Assembly (NCBI GenBank): GCA_964528155.1 | Contig: CAZGRL010000047.1 | Location: 1 to 27,957, forward strand | Length of the DNA: 27,957 nt | From: G001797105 sp964528155 | GTDB taxonomy: Bacteria > Chloroflexota > Anaerolineae > Anaerolineales > E44-bin32 | Direction: 5' to 3' | In this document: piece by piece, positions 1 through 8,640 of the stretch | Position numbering within the stretch: position 1 is the stretch's first letter | How the letters are laid out: every line of letters begins with the position of its first letter | Notes under the pieces: generated by a model | What the model was told of the DNA's origin: nothing | Seen by the model: the letters and a program-made list of their open reading frames with translations, nothing else | Database searches by the model: none | Made by a program: the position numbers and the translations under genes

Positions 1-45
1 CATCGCGGTCAGGTCGCAGCCCGACAAACCGTCCAGGACGGACAA

Positions 46-76
46 GGCTCCCCGAGCCTGAGAGGCTCCGGGAGCC
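46..76. repeat. 31-nt tandem-palindrome element, copy 1
   Basis: Two 13-nt GC-rich arms (46-58 and 64-76) flank a 5-nt spacer. They are reverse complements with one mismatch, and each arm is itself close to palindromic. A second copy at 8641-8671 matches at 28 of 31 positions. It lies in intergenic DNA upstream of ftsH and directly follows another palindrome, ccgtccaggacgg at 29-41. It may be a REP-like dispersed element or a factor-type terminator for a gene left of the window. There is no U-tract. Confidence 0.6.
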
Positions 77-166
77 TTTGATTCATCCGGTCACGACGCG
101 ACGAGCGTTCGGAGGAGCACGCCTTTCATCGCAGACATGCCCGTTATGGTGGCCGCTGCACGGAGG

Positions 167-184
167 CCGAGGTATAATCCTCGG
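167..184 (+). promoter_or_regulatory. Probable ftsH promoter -10 box inside an inverted repeat
   Basis: A consensus TATAAT at 173-178 is flanked by perfect 6-nt inverted arms, ccgagg (167-172) and cctcgg (179-184). Transcription from it would start near 185 and give a leader of about 58 nt before the GTG at 244. No good -35 hexamer is visible at 16-18 nt spacing. The symmetry suggests that a repressor could bind over the -10, which is inference. Confidence 0.5.
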
Positions 185-231
185 AGATTCCGGCGAACCC
201 TTGGCGGTTCATCGGAGTGGTGTCAATTTTC

Positions 232-239
232 AGGGAGGT
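232..239 (+). promoter_or_regulatory. Strong Shine-Dalgarno that fixes the ftsH start
   Basis: AGGGAGGT lies 4 nt before GTG 244. This selects 244 over the in-frame GTG codons at 217 and 220, which have no ribosome-binding sequence. Confidence 0.75.
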
Positions 240-243
240 ACAC

Positions 244-2118
244 GTGAATTCTGCAAGAGGCCGAAATACGCTCGTCCTCCTGATCCTGCTGTTGATCATC
301 GCTGTTCTGATCATCCAGTTCAGGGCCGGGTCGCCTCAACCGGAACGGCTGTATTTCAATCAGGTGGCCGATGCGGTCAAGAAAGGCGAAGTCACCCGGA
401 TTGTGGTGGACGACAACAATATCGAGGTCATCTACCGCGATGGGCATAGCGCCCTGTCGCGCAAAGAACCTTCAGACTCAGTCATCCAGCAGTTCATCGA
501 TCTGGGGGTAACCCAGGATCAGCTCAGCCCGACCAATGTGCAGCTCGAGATAAAACAGCCGAGCGACTGGAACACGGTACTCAGCCTGGTGACCTACCTG
601 CTGCCTGGCCTTCTGGTCGTCGGGTTGATCTTTCTGATGCTCCGTCAGGCGCAAGGATCGAACAACCAAGCCCTCTCATTTGGCAAGAGCCGGGCGCGCA
701 TGTTCACCGGCGACCAGCCGACGGTTACATTCGAAGACGTCGCCGGCGTCGAAGAGGCCAAAGAGGAACTGCAAGAGGTTGTCGAGTTTCTCAAGGAACC
801 CGAGAAATTCATCACTCTCGGTGCACGGATCCCGAAGGGCGTGCTGCTCATCGGCCAGCCCGGAACGGGGAAGACCCTCCTGGCCAAAGCCGTATCCGGG
901 GAGGCCGGCGTGCCGTTCTTCTCCATCTCGGGCTCCGAATTCGTCGAGATGTTCGTCGGCGTTGGTGCCAGCCGGGTGCGAGACTTGTTCGAGCAGGCCA
1001 AGCGCCACTCCCCCTGCATTGTGTTCGTCGATGAGATCGACGCCGTCGGCCGCCAGCGTGGGGCCGGATTGGGCGGCAGCCATGACGAGCGCGAACAGAC
1101 CCTCAACCAAATGCTGGTTGAGATGGACGGCTTCGACACCGACACCAACGTGATCATCATGGCGGCCACCAACCGGCCGGACGTCCTCGACCCGGCGCTG
1201 CTTCGTCCGGGGCGCTTCGATCGGCGGGTGGTGCTGGATCGGCCGGACATGCACGGTCGCGAGCAGATCCTCCGGGTCCACGTCAAGGGGAAGCCCCTTG
1301 AGCCTGAAGTCAATCTGGAGACAATCGCCAAAGCGACGCCCGGTTTTGTTGGCGCCGATCTCGAGAATCTGGTGAACGAAGCCGCCATCCTCGCCGCCCG
1401 TCGGGATAAGCGCATGATCGGCCAGGACGAGTTCCAGGAGTCGATCGAGCGCGTCATCGCCGGACCGGAACGCAAGAGCCGGCTGATCAGCGCCGAGGAA
1501 AAGAAGATCATAGCCTATCACGAAGCGGGCCACGCCGTGGTGATGCACGTCATCCCAGAGGCCGATCCGGTTCACAAGGTGAGCATCATCGCCCGCGGAA
1601 TGATGGGCGGTTTCACCATGGCCCTCCCCGCCGAAGAGCGAACTCTGATGGCTCGCAACAAGCTCAGGGCGGATATGGCCGGCTTGCTCGGTGGCCGCGC
1701 CGCCGAGGAACTGGTTTTCAACGATATCACTTCCGGCGCCTCGAATGACCTAGACCGCGTGACGAAGATGGCTCGCGCCATGGTGACCCGGCTGGGTATG
1801 AGCCGTGAGTTGGGGCCGATGGTGTATGGGCAGAAAGAGGAGCTAATCTTCCTGGGCCGTGAGATCTCCGAGCAGCGCGACTACTCTGAGTCCATCGCCG
1901 AGAAGATCGACGAAGAGGTCCGCCGCCTGGTGCAGGAGGCATACGAGCGCGCAGAAGATATTCTGACGACGTATCGAAACCAACTGGACAAGATCGCCCA
2001 GGCGCTAATCGAACTCGAGACGATTGATCGCGATAAGTTCGAACAACTCTTCACCGAGCAGGTCGACCCGAAGAACAGCGGGACACCAGTGCCAGTCGCA
2101 GTCGCCGGCATCAAGTAG
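244..2118 (+). CDS. ftsH: ATP-dependent zinc metalloprotease FtsH
   Basis: Membrane-anchored AAA+ protease that unfolds and degrades membrane and short-lived cytosolic proteins as a hexamer. With the GTG start at 244 the product is 624 aa, normal for FtsH. The first transmembrane helix covers residues 8-26. A short extracytoplasmic domain follows, then a second helix near 115-140. The AAA module has a Walker A written GQPGTGKT (204-211), where the second residue is Gln instead of the usual Pro. It continues with Walker B VFVDEIDAVGRQRG and the second region of homology TNRPDVLDPALLRPGRFDRR. The peptidase site is HEAGH at 426-430, with the downstream Asp zinc ligand in SGASNDLDRV. All catalytic residues are present. 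It is a single-gene unit with its own -10 box and a strong terminator. Confidence 0.97.
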   Translation: MNSARGRNTLVLLILLLIIAVLIIQFRAGSPQPERLYFNQVADAVKKGEVTRIVVDDNNIEVIYRDGHSALSRKEPSDSVIQQFIDLGVTQDQLSPTNVQLEIKQPSDWNTVLSLVTYLLPGLLVVGLIFLMLRQAQGSNNQALSFGKSRARMFTGDQPTVTFEDVAGVEEAKEELQEVVEFLKEPEKFITLGARIPKGVLLIGQPGTGKTLLAKAVSGEAGVPFFSISGSEFVEMFVGVGASRVRDLFEQAKRHSPCIVFVDEIDAVGRQRGAGLGGSHDEREQTLNQMLVEMDGFDTDTNVIIMAATNRPDVLDPALLRPGRFDRRVVLDRPDMHGREQILRVHVKGKPLEPEVNLETIAKATPGFVGADLENLVNEAAILAARRDKRMIGQDEFQESIERVIAGPERKSRLISAEEKKIIAYHEAGHAVVMHVIPEADPVHKVSIIARGMMGGFTMALPAEERTLMARNKLRADMAGLLGGRAAEELVFNDITSGASNDLDRVTKMARAMVTRLGMSRELGPMVYGQKEELIFLGREISEQRDYSESIAEKIDEEVRRLVQEAYERAEDILTTYRNQLDKIAQALIELETIDRDKFEQLFTEQVDPKNSGTPVPVAVAGIK

Positions 2119-2143
2119 CCCGGACCGACCCGAAGGGAAATCG

Positions 2144-2172
2144 AAACCGCCCCCGCTGCGCGGGGGCGGTTT
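2144..2172. terminator. Bidirectional hairpin terminator between ftsH and the acyl-CoA ligase
   Basis: A perfect 13-bp stem (2144-2156 with 2160-2172) and 3-nt loop start 26 nt after the ftsH stop. The arms begin with AAA and end with TTT, so an intrinsic terminator with a short U-run can form on either strand. This fits its place between two convergent genes. Confidence 0.8.
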
Positions 2173-2208
2173 GCATGTGGATGCACACCTTTTCCGGCTG
2201 CCGGTGGT

Positions 2209-3912
2209 TCAGACCTCCATCGATTCCGGCGGCGTGGCTCGCTCTCGATCCTGTCGCGCAAGTTCGCGGCGCAATACCTTCCCGACCGTGGTCTTCGGCA
2301 GTTCATTCCTAAATTCGATTTGTGTCGGGACCTTGAAGGCCGCCAGGCTCTCGCGGCACCATTGTTTCAGCTCGTCCGCGTCCACAGTCTCCCCGGGGGA
2401 AAGGACGATCCAGGCCTTGACCGTCTCACCTCGATAGGCATCGGGGACGCCGGCCACGCCGACCTCCAACACTTTCGGATGGCGAGACAGCACCTCTTCG
2501 ACCTCGCGCGGCCAGACTTGATAACCGCCCGGCTTGATCAACTCCTTCTTGCGATCCACGACATAGAAGTACCCGTCTTCGTCCATCCGGGCGATGTCAC
2601 CCGTCAACAGCCATCCGTCACGCAGCGAGTTCTCTGTTTCCGTGGGCATGTTGAGGTAGCCGTACATGACATTGGGGCTGTGTACAGCCAGCTCTCCGAT
2701 CTCGCCCGGCGGCAAGACCGTCTCGCCGTCGTCAAGCGAGATGATCCGGCAGTCCACATCGGGGAATGGCAGCCCGATCGATCCCGTTCGGTTTTCACCG
2801 AGAAGCGGATTGCAGTGAGTGGCCGTGGGGGCTTCGGAGAGCCCATACCCCTCGACAAGTTTGCCTCCGGTCAGCTGCTCGAACCGCTCTTTCGTGTCCC
2901 GCATCAGCGGCGCTGACCCCGATATGCAGCTCTTGATGGAGCTCACATCCACCTTCCCGGCGACGACATCCGGGCTGTTGTTGATGGCGTTGTACATCGT
3001 CGGAACGCCGGGATAGATCGTCGGCCGGAACTTGGCGATGGCCGACAGGATGTCATGTATGTCGCGTGGGTTGGGGATCATGACCATCGAGGCCCCGGCT
3101 CCGATAGCGAATGTCATCCCCGCCACCATCCCGTACACGTGAAAGAGTGGGATAGCCATCAAGACGATTTCTTTGCCCATCACGAGGTCTGTGTTCCAGG
3201 CACGGATCTGCAGCGTATTCGCGACGAGATTCCTGTGCAGACCGATGGCTGCCTTGGGAACGCCCGTGGTGCCGCCGCTGTACTGATACAAGGCGCGGTC
3301 GTCAGGACCGACTTCCACGGACGGTCGATCGGACGGCTTGTGTCGGGCAAGCAGATCTTGCAGCCATATGTCGCCTTCAGCCAGCGTGACGCGGTGGCCG
3401 CCTTTCTTCTCCATGGTCAGACCGAAGAGGAAACGGAGCGTGGCGGGAAGGTATTCTTTGATGTTGGTGACGACGATCTTCGACAAACGCGTACCTGGTT
3501 GGGAGGCTTTGACGGTCTTGTAGAAGTTGCTCATCACGAGCATGACCTCAATGCCGGAGTCCTTGAGCTGGAACTCGACCTCGCGTGGGGTGTACAGGGG
3601 GTTGGTCGCCACGACCACCCCGCCAGCTTTGAGGATGGCGAAGAACGCCAGCACGAATTGAGGGGTGTTGGGCATGAATATCCCGACCGGGTCACCCTTC
3701 TTGACGCCCAGCGCGGCCAGGCCGCCGGCGAGCCGATCCGTAAGTGCATCCATCTCTCGATAGCTGATCGTTCCTCCTTTGAAGATGGTGCACGGGCGAT
3801 CGGGGTACGAGCGGGCGTCGTCTTCCAGGAACCGGAAGAGCGGGACCGGGGGATATTCGAGATGATGAGGCACCCCGGGATCGTATCGCTTGAACCAGGG
3901 ACGGTCATCCAT
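2209..3912 (-). CDS. Long-chain fatty acid--CoA ligase (FadD-type AMP-binding protein)
   Basis: ANL-superfamily enzyme that activates a fatty acid through an acyl-AMP and transfers it to CoA. The P-loop is YSGGTTGVPK. The A5 motif is GYGLSEAP. The hinge block is GWLLTGDIARMDEDGYFYVVDRK, followed by KPGGYQVWPREVEE. The catalytic lysine motif PKTTVGKVLRR lies near the C terminus. I place the start at 3912, giving 567 aa. There an AAGGGAG sequence sits 8 nt upstream, and the protein opens with WFKRYDPGVPHHL, like other FadD proteins. The longer in-frame ATG at 3960 has a poorly spaced site. Chain-length specificity cannot be read from sequence. It stands alone on the minus strand. Confidence 0.93.
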   Translation of the reverse strand: MDDRPWFKRYDPGVPHHLEYPPVPLFRFLEDDARSYPDRPCTIFKGGTISYREMDALTDRLAGGLAALGVKKGDPVGIFMPNTPQFVLAFFAILKAGGVVVATNPLYTPREVEFQLKDSGIEVMLVMSNFYKTVKASQPGTRLSKIVVTNIKEYLPATLRFLFGLTMEKKGGHRVTLAEGDIWLQDLLARHKPSDRPSVEVGPDDRALYQYSGGTTGVPKAAIGLHRNLVANTLQIRAWNTDLVMGKEIVLMAIPLFHVYGMVAGMTFAIGAGASMVMIPNPRDIHDILSAIAKFRPTIYPGVPTMYNAINNSPDVVAGKVDVSSIKSCISGSAPLMRDTKERFEQLTGGKLVEGYGLSEAPTATHCNPLLGENRTGSIGLPFPDVDCRIISLDDGETVLPPGEIGELAVHSPNVMYGYLNMPTETENSLRDGWLLTGDIARMDEDGYFYVVDRKKELIKPGGYQVWPREVEEVLSRHPKVLEVGVAGVPDAYRGETVKAWIVLSPGETVDADELKQWCRESLAAFKVPTQIEFRNELPKTTVGKVLRRELARQDRERATPPESMEV

Positions 3913-4140
3913 GTTCAGTTCTCCCTTCGCGAGGTATGCGGCTGGGCTGTACGGGGACATTCCTATCTTTCATTTATACAACGGAAATCGCGTCGACCGG
4001 CACGCGATCGATTTGAAGGATTAGGAGGAATAGGCTCCGATGCCTCCGAATGCGCCCCCAGGTTCAGAGGCCCGGATGCTTATAAGCAACAATCAGACGC
4101 GATCGCGCGATGGCGTGACGGACATCCCGATGATTGCCAG

Positions 4141-4149
4141 TGTTATAAT
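4141..4149 (+). promoter_or_regulatory. Extended -10 promoter for the aminotransferase unit
   Basis: TGTTATAAT matches the extended -10 consensus TGnTATAAT exactly. The predicted start near 4156 leaves a leader of about 144 nt before the TTG at 4300. The -35 region is weak, as is usual for extended -10 promoters. CC follows the hexamer, as it does at the ftsH and ligA boxes. Confidence 0.55.
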
Positions 4150-4285
4150 CCCCCGGCACCGTGGGAGAAGCCGGTTCGTCGGTCATCGCCCGGTGCGCGA
4201 CGGCAGCCGCGCCCTGCTCCGGGCCGCTGCGTCGATCTGATCGTCTCGTGTACCGACACAATCGACCTGTCCTTCTTCCAGGTGC

Positions 4286-4292
4286 AGGAGGT
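4286..4292 (+). promoter_or_regulatory. Consensus Shine-Dalgarno that fixes a TTG start
   Basis: AGGAGGT ends 7 nt before TTG 4300. It is the reason to start the aminotransferase there and not anywhere in the long open frame that runs upstream. Confidence 0.75.
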
Positions 4293-4299
4293 AGCAAGC

Positions 4300-5622
4300 T
4301 TGAAGACCTACACGCTTCCCGGTCCCAAGGCCAGGGAGTACCTCGATCGCGATCGTGCCGTGATCTCCGGATCGTATCCGCGAGCCTACCCGTTTATCAT
4401 GGATCATGGCCGAGGCTCAGAGGCATGGGACGTCGACGGCAATCGCTTCGTCGATTTCGCTGCCGGCATTGCCGTCTGCTCAACCGGGCATAGTCATCCG
4501 AAGGTGGTCCAGGCCATTAAGGAACAGGCTGAGAAGTTCCTTCACATATCGTCCGACTACTATCACCCGAAGTGGGTGGAAGCCGCCGAGCGAATTGCCG
4601 GCATCGCCCCCTTCGAGGAGATGGCCAAGATCTTCATGGGCAATTCAGGCGCCGAGGCGGTCGAGGCGGCGGTCAAGCTTGCCCGTCATCACACCGGGCG
4701 TCAGCAGTTCATCGCGTTTTACGGCGCGTTCCATGGCCGAACGATGGGGGCCCTGGCTTTCACCGCCAGCAAGCCTGTCTACCGGCGTGGCTTCTTACCC
4801 CTGATGAATGGCGTGAGCCATGTCCCCTACCCCGATCCCTACCGGCCGGTTCTGAGCCCGACGTCGCCCGACTACGGCGAGACGGTCGTATCCTTCATCG
4901 AGGACGTCGTCCTGGCGCGTGTCACCCCGCCGGAAGAGTGCGCCGCCATCCTTGTCGAACCCATCCAGGGCGAAGGCGGCTACGTCGTGCCTCCGGATGG
5001 CTTCTTTCCGGCGCTGCGCCGTCTGTGCGACAAGTACGGGATCCTGCTCATCGTCGACGAGGTTCAGAGCGGCGTCGGCCGCACCGGCAAGTGGTGGGCC
5101 GTCGAGCATTGGGGCGTCGAGCCGGACATCGTGTGCGCCGCCAAGGGTATCGCCTCCGGCATTCCACTCGGGGTGATGATCGCCCGCGATAGCGTCATGG
5201 ATTGGCCCGAAGGCGCACACGGGAATACGTTCGGCGGAAACCCCATTGCTTGCAGTGCGGCGCTGGCGACATTGGATTTGATCGGGAATGGCTTCATGCA
5301 CAATGCCGCCGAGATGGGCCAAAGGGCGATGGATGCGCTTGCGGAGATCGAGGTTCGCCATCCGAGCATCGGCGATATCCGCGGCAAGGGTCTGATGATC
5401 GGCGTGGAGTTCGTCAAGGATCGCCAGACGCGCGAGCCTGCGCGCAGCCTCCGAGATCGAGTGGTGAACAAGGCGTTCACGCACGGGCTCTTGCTGCTGG
5501 GTTGCGGGCCGAGCACGATCCGCATCGCGCCGCCACTGGTGATCAACAGCTCTCTTCTCGACGAAGGCATTCAGATCCTGGATGCCTCGATCGCTGAAGC
5601 CGAAGCGGACGGGCTGGACTGA
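4300..5622 (+). CDS. Acetylornithine-family class III PLP aminotransferase
   Basis: Class III (omega) aminotransferase of 440 aa, translated from a TTG with a perfect Shine-Dalgarno. It opens with LPGPKAREYLDRDRAVIS and continues with WDVDGNRFVDFAAGIAV, GNSGAEAVEAAVKLARHH and FYGAFHGRTMGALAFTASKP. The PLP-binding DEVQSGVGRTGK and the Schiff-base lysine in CAAKGIASGIPLG follow. This pattern matches the subgroup common in archaea and Chloroflexota that is annotated as acetylornithine or 4-aminobutyrate aminotransferase. That subgroup includes Pyrococcus enzymes that act as ornithine aminotransferase or amino-acid racemases, so the substrate is undetermined. No arginine-biosynthesis genes lie nearby. 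It heads a three-gene unit: the kinase start lies 4 nt after its stop. Confidence 0.92.
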   Translation: MKTYTLPGPKAREYLDRDRAVISGSYPRAYPFIMDHGRGSEAWDVDGNRFVDFAAGIAVCSTGHSHPKVVQAIKEQAEKFLHISSDYYHPKWVEAAERIAGIAPFEEMAKIFMGNSGAEAVEAAVKLARHHTGRQQFIAFYGAFHGRTMGALAFTASKPVYRRGFLPLMNGVSHVPYPDPYRPVLSPTSPDYGETVVSFIEDVVLARVTPPEECAAILVEPIQGEGGYVVPPDGFFPALRRLCDKYGILLIVDEVQSGVGRTGKWWAVEHWGVEPDIVCAAKGIASGIPLGVMIARDSVMDWPEGAHGNTFGGNPIACSAALATLDLIGNGFMHNAAEMGQRAMDALAEIEVRHPSIGDIRGKGLMIGVEFVKDRQTREPARSLRDRVVNKAFTHGLLLLGCGPSTIRIAPPLVINSSLLDEGIQILDASIAEAEADGLD

Positions 5623-5626
5623 GAGG

Positions 5627-7204
5627 ATGCTGCCCGACTTCCGAGTCCGCCAGCGTGATTACCTGCTTGAGATCTCACGCAGCATCACCGAAGAGCTCGA
5701 TCTCAACAAAGTCCTATCGCGCATCGTCCGTCTGTCCGGCGAACTCCTGGCGGGCCACGCCGGGCTGATCGCCCTGCGCCAGGGCGACGGCAGCTGGCAA
5801 ATCGCCTCCTCGTTTGGAATCGAATCCGACTTCCTGACACATCTGAAGCCGCTTCTGGCAGACATCCCTGAGCACAGCGATGGCGCCCGGTTCCAGCTGC
5901 CAGAGCTCAACCGTCGGCTGCAGCGTATCGCTGAGGCCGCCAGCATGGGACTGCTGACCTGCGTCGGCCTGCCGCTCATCGTCCAGCGCGAAGTGCTCGG
6001 CGCGATCTTCGTCTTCCGATCCTACCGGGGTCCTTTCTCCCGCGGGGACCGCGAGCTTCTGCAATCCTTCGCATCTCAGGCGGCGATCGCCGTGCACAAC
6101 GCCCGACTGTATACGCAGGTGGCACAACAGAATACCCATCTCGACGCGATCCTCGAGTCGTCGGCCGACGGGATCTTCATCCTCGATCCAGGTCTGCGCT
6201 TCGAGCGCTTCAACCGATCGTGCTCGCGCCTGACCGGGTATGCGCCGGAAGAGGTGATCGGCAAGGAACACGACGACATCATCCGCTGGCGCAGCCGCCA
6301 GCAAGGGCAGACCCTGCAGGAGGCCGGAGCCGGCGGCTGGCCGCTATCTCCGAACAGCATCCTGTACACCGAAGGCGACCTGCGCCGTCAAGACGGGGGC
6401 ACGATCAGCGTCGGCATCACCTATGCGCCCACTCTGTCCGAAGGCGGCAAGCTGATGAGCATCGTGGCCAATATGCGCGACATCACCAAGTTCCGCGAGG
6501 CCGAGGAGCTCAAGAGCACCTTCATCTCGATCATCAGCCATGAGCTGCGAACGCCGGTGGCTTTGATCAAAGGCTATGTCGGTACGCTCCGCCGCGAGGA
6601 TGCAGACTGGGATCCGGAAATCGTCGGCGACTCACTCCAGGTGATCGAAGAGGAGGCCGACCGGCTGGCCAGCCTGATCGACGACCTGCTGGACGCTTCC
6701 CGACTGCAGGCTGGCGCCCTTATGTTGGACTATTCCGAGGTCGCCCTCGACGCGGTCTCCAGGCGGCTGGTCGAACGCTTCAGCACCCAATCCGAGAAAC
6801 ACACATTCGAGGTCTCCTTCCCTCCCGGCTTTCCATTGGTCAACGGTGACGAGAAACGCCTGTCGCAAGTGCTCAGCAACCTACTGTCGAACGCGGTCAA
6901 GTATTCACCGGATGGAGGCAGAGTGAGCATACGCGGATCGCTTCTTCCAGAAGAGGTTGTCTTATGCGTGTCTGACGAAGGGCCGGGGATCACCCGCGAA
7001 GACATGCCCAGAGTCTTCGACCGCTTCTATCGGTCCAGCGAGGCCGCCCGGAAGACGAAAGGCGCCGGTCTGGGCCTTTTCCTGGCGAGAGCCGTCGTCG
7101 AGGCCCATGGTGGCCGGATTTGGGTCGATGATCACACCGAGGGCGGGACCCGCATTTGTTTCTCACTGCCCCGCTTCGGTGAAGCCGGGACAAATCAAGA
7201 TTGA
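5627..7204 (+). CDS. Soluble sensor histidine kinase with GAF and PAS domains
   Basis: A 525-aa kinase without membrane helices, so it senses a cytoplasmic signal. A GAF domain covers roughly residues 10-165, with FASQAAIAVHNARLY at its end. A PAS domain covers about 172-295 (ILESSADGIFILDPGLRFERFN). The dimerisation box FISIISHELRTP carries phospho-acceptor His305. The ATPase domain has N-box LSNLLSNAVKYSPDGG, G1 DEGPGI, F-box VFDRFYR and G2 GAGLGLFLARAVVEAHGG. All catalytic boxes are intact. No response regulator is encoded in the window, so it is an orphan. The ATG at 5627 is chosen because it follows the aminotransferase stop by 4 nt. An in-frame ATG at 5582 would overlap that gene by 41 nt. 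Confidence 0.93.
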   Translation: MLPDFRVRQRDYLLEISRSITEELDLNKVLSRIVRLSGELLAGHAGLIALRQGDGSWQIASSFGIESDFLTHLKPLLADIPEHSDGARFQLPELNRRLQRIAEAASMGLLTCVGLPLIVQREVLGAIFVFRSYRGPFSRGDRELLQSFASQAAIAVHNARLYTQVAQQNTHLDAILESSADGIFILDPGLRFERFNRSCSRLTGYAPEEVIGKEHDDIIRWRSRQQGQTLQEAGAGGWPLSPNSILYTEGDLRRQDGGTISVGITYAPTLSEGGKLMSIVANMRDITKFREAEELKSTFISIISHELRTPVALIKGYVGTLRREDADWDPEIVGDSLQVIEEEADRLASLIDDLLDASRLQAGALMLDYSEVALDAVSRRLVERFSTQSEKHTFEVSFPPGFPLVNGDEKRLSQVLSNLLSNAVKYSPDGGRVSIRGSLLPEEVVLCVSDEGPGITREDMPRVFDRFYRSSEAARKTKGAGLGLFLARAVVEAHGGRIWVDDHTEGGTRICFSLPRFGEAGTNQD

Positions 7205-7212
7205 GAGGTTGA

Positions 7213-8577
7213 ATGGCTGAAACCGTCGCCCAAATTCGCTGCCCGAACTGCAGGAACCCAATCCAGGCTCGCATCGAGCAGCTGATCGATGTCGGCCGAG
7301 ATCCGAGCGCCAAGGCCCGGTTTCTCTCCGGCAATCTGAATCACATTCGCTGCCCCGTGTGCGGCTACGAGGGGCAGATGGCGGCACCGATCGTCTACCA
7401 CGATCCGGCGAAGGAACTACTGCTGACGCACATTCCGGTCGAGATCGGACTCAACCGCGACGATCAAGAGAGGGCCATCGGCGGTTTGATCAAACAGGTG
7501 ATGGATCACCTGCCGCCAGAGGCCAGGAAAGCCTATCTCCTGCAGCCGCAGGAAGTGCTCACCCTCCAGGGCATGATGGAACGCGTCCTGGAGGCCGACG
7601 GAATCACCCGGGAGGAGATCGAAGCCCAGCAGGCCAAGATGCGCCTGTTCATGGACCTTCTGGAGACGCCGGAGGACAATCTCGCGGCATTCGTCTCCGA
7701 GCACGATGCCGAGCTCGACCCCGGGTTCTTCCAGTTGGCCACGCTGGCGCTGCAGACAACGAGAGAGCCGAAGGCCAATGAGGCGGCGGCGAAACGAGTG
7801 GAGGCCGCTCTGTCGCTGACATCCTTCGGGAAGAGGCTCCAGGCCCAGGAAGCCGAGGTCAGGCTGGCAGCGGAAAGCCTGCGTCAGAGCGGCGACGGGC
7901 TCACCCGGGAGAAGTTGCTCGACCTGTTCAGCCAGGCGCCGAATGACGATAGGATTCTGGCGCTGGCTAATCTGACCGCTCCGGCCCTCGACTACACGTT
8001 CTTCCAGCTTCTGAGCGAGCGCATCGACAGGAGCACCGGCGAAGACAAAGAACGCCTGAACACGCTCCGGGCGCGCATCCTTGAGATCACCCAGGAACTG
8101 AACAAGGTACAGGAAGAGCGGGCGGCCCAGGCCGCCTCGCTTCTTCGCTCGATCCTGGAGGCCGAGGATGTAGGCCAGGCTGTCAAGCAGGCTTTGCCGA
8201 TGATCGATGAGATGTTTCTAGGAATCCTTCAAGCAAACATCAGGGCCGCGACCGAACGCAAGGAGACGGCGATGGTCGACCGCCTGAAGCAGGTCGATCA
8301 GCTCATTCGGCAGGCCATTCGTGATTCGCTCCCGCCATCTCTTCAATTGGCGCAGGACTTGCTAGCGACGGAGGATGAGGCCGAGGCGACTGCGCGCCTG
8401 GAAGAGTCCGCTGATCAGATCGACGAGCAGGTTCTGTCTGCACTGATGAGCGGCGCCCAGCGTATGGAGCAAGAGGGCCTGCCAGAGAAGGCTGACCTGT
8501 TTCGGCGATTGCACCGCCATGCCCTGAGGCTGGCAATGCGGGCCAAGATGGGAGACCGCGGGACGCCTCAGGCGTAG
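7213..8577 (+). CDS. CpXC domain-containing protein
   Basis: A 454-aa cytoplasmic protein. The N terminus carries two zinc-ribbon knuckles, CPNC at residues 10-13 and CPVC near 47-50, in the spacing of the CpXC domain. The rest (about 85-454) is mostly charged alpha helix with coiled-coil character, for example around ARILEITQELNKVQEERAAQAASLL. No enzymatic motif is visible. CpXC proteins have no well-established function as far as I know. The ATG at 7213 lies 8 nt after the kinase stop with GAGAGG upstream, so it is likely co-translated with the kinase. It could be an effector or scaffold for the kinase signal, which is inference. Confidence 0.85.
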   Translation: MAETVAQIRCPNCRNPIQARIEQLIDVGRDPSAKARFLSGNLNHIRCPVCGYEGQMAAPIVYHDPAKELLLTHIPVEIGLNRDDQERAIGGLIKQVMDHLPPEARKAYLLQPQEVLTLQGMMERVLEADGITREEIEAQQAKMRLFMDLLETPEDNLAAFVSEHDAELDPGFFQLATLALQTTREPKANEAAAKRVEAALSLTSFGKRLQAQEAEVRLAAESLRQSGDGLTREKLLDLFSQAPNDDRILALANLTAPALDYTFFQLLSERIDRSTGEDKERLNTLRARILEITQELNKVQEERAAQAASLLRSILEAEDVGQAVKQALPMIDEMFLGILQANIRAATERKETAMVDRLKQVDQLIRQAIRDSLPPSLQLAQDLLATEDEAEATARLEESADQIDEQVLSALMSGAQRMEQEGLPEKADLFRRLHRHALRLAMRAKMGDRGTPQA

Positions 8578-8640
8578 GCAGACCCCCCAGAATCATCCAT
8601 TCAGCTAAACAGGTGGGATCGGGGCAGCAGGAGTTTTCAG

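Larger units (their letters stand above)
3913..4299. other. Divergent intergenic region between the acyl-CoA ligase and the aminotransferase
   Basis: About 390 nt between divergent starts. It holds a TATAAA-like sequence on the minus strand (about 3973-3978) that could serve the ligase, and the extended -10 at 4141-4149 for the aminotransferase. A Shine-Dalgarno-like taggaggaa near 4022-4030 precedes a 66-codon frame that does not look coding. No other gene is visible. Confidence 0.5.

Noticed and set aside
645..1575. Two long minus-strand ORFs (288 and 299 codons) inside ftsH
   Set aside because: They are shadow frames of the conserved AAA domain, with no start signals and no recognisable protein.
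4040..4240. 66-codon ORF after taggaggaa
   Set aside because: The spacing is acceptable, but the product is Arg- and Pro-rich without family features and the frame runs through the aminotransferase promoter at 4144. A leader peptide cannot be fully excluded.
3055..4299. Long open frame upstream of the aminotransferase that would make an 855-aa protein
   Set aside because: It runs antisense through the acyl-CoA ligase gene, its translation resembles nothing, and a perfect Shine-Dalgarno marks the TTG at 4300 as the real start.
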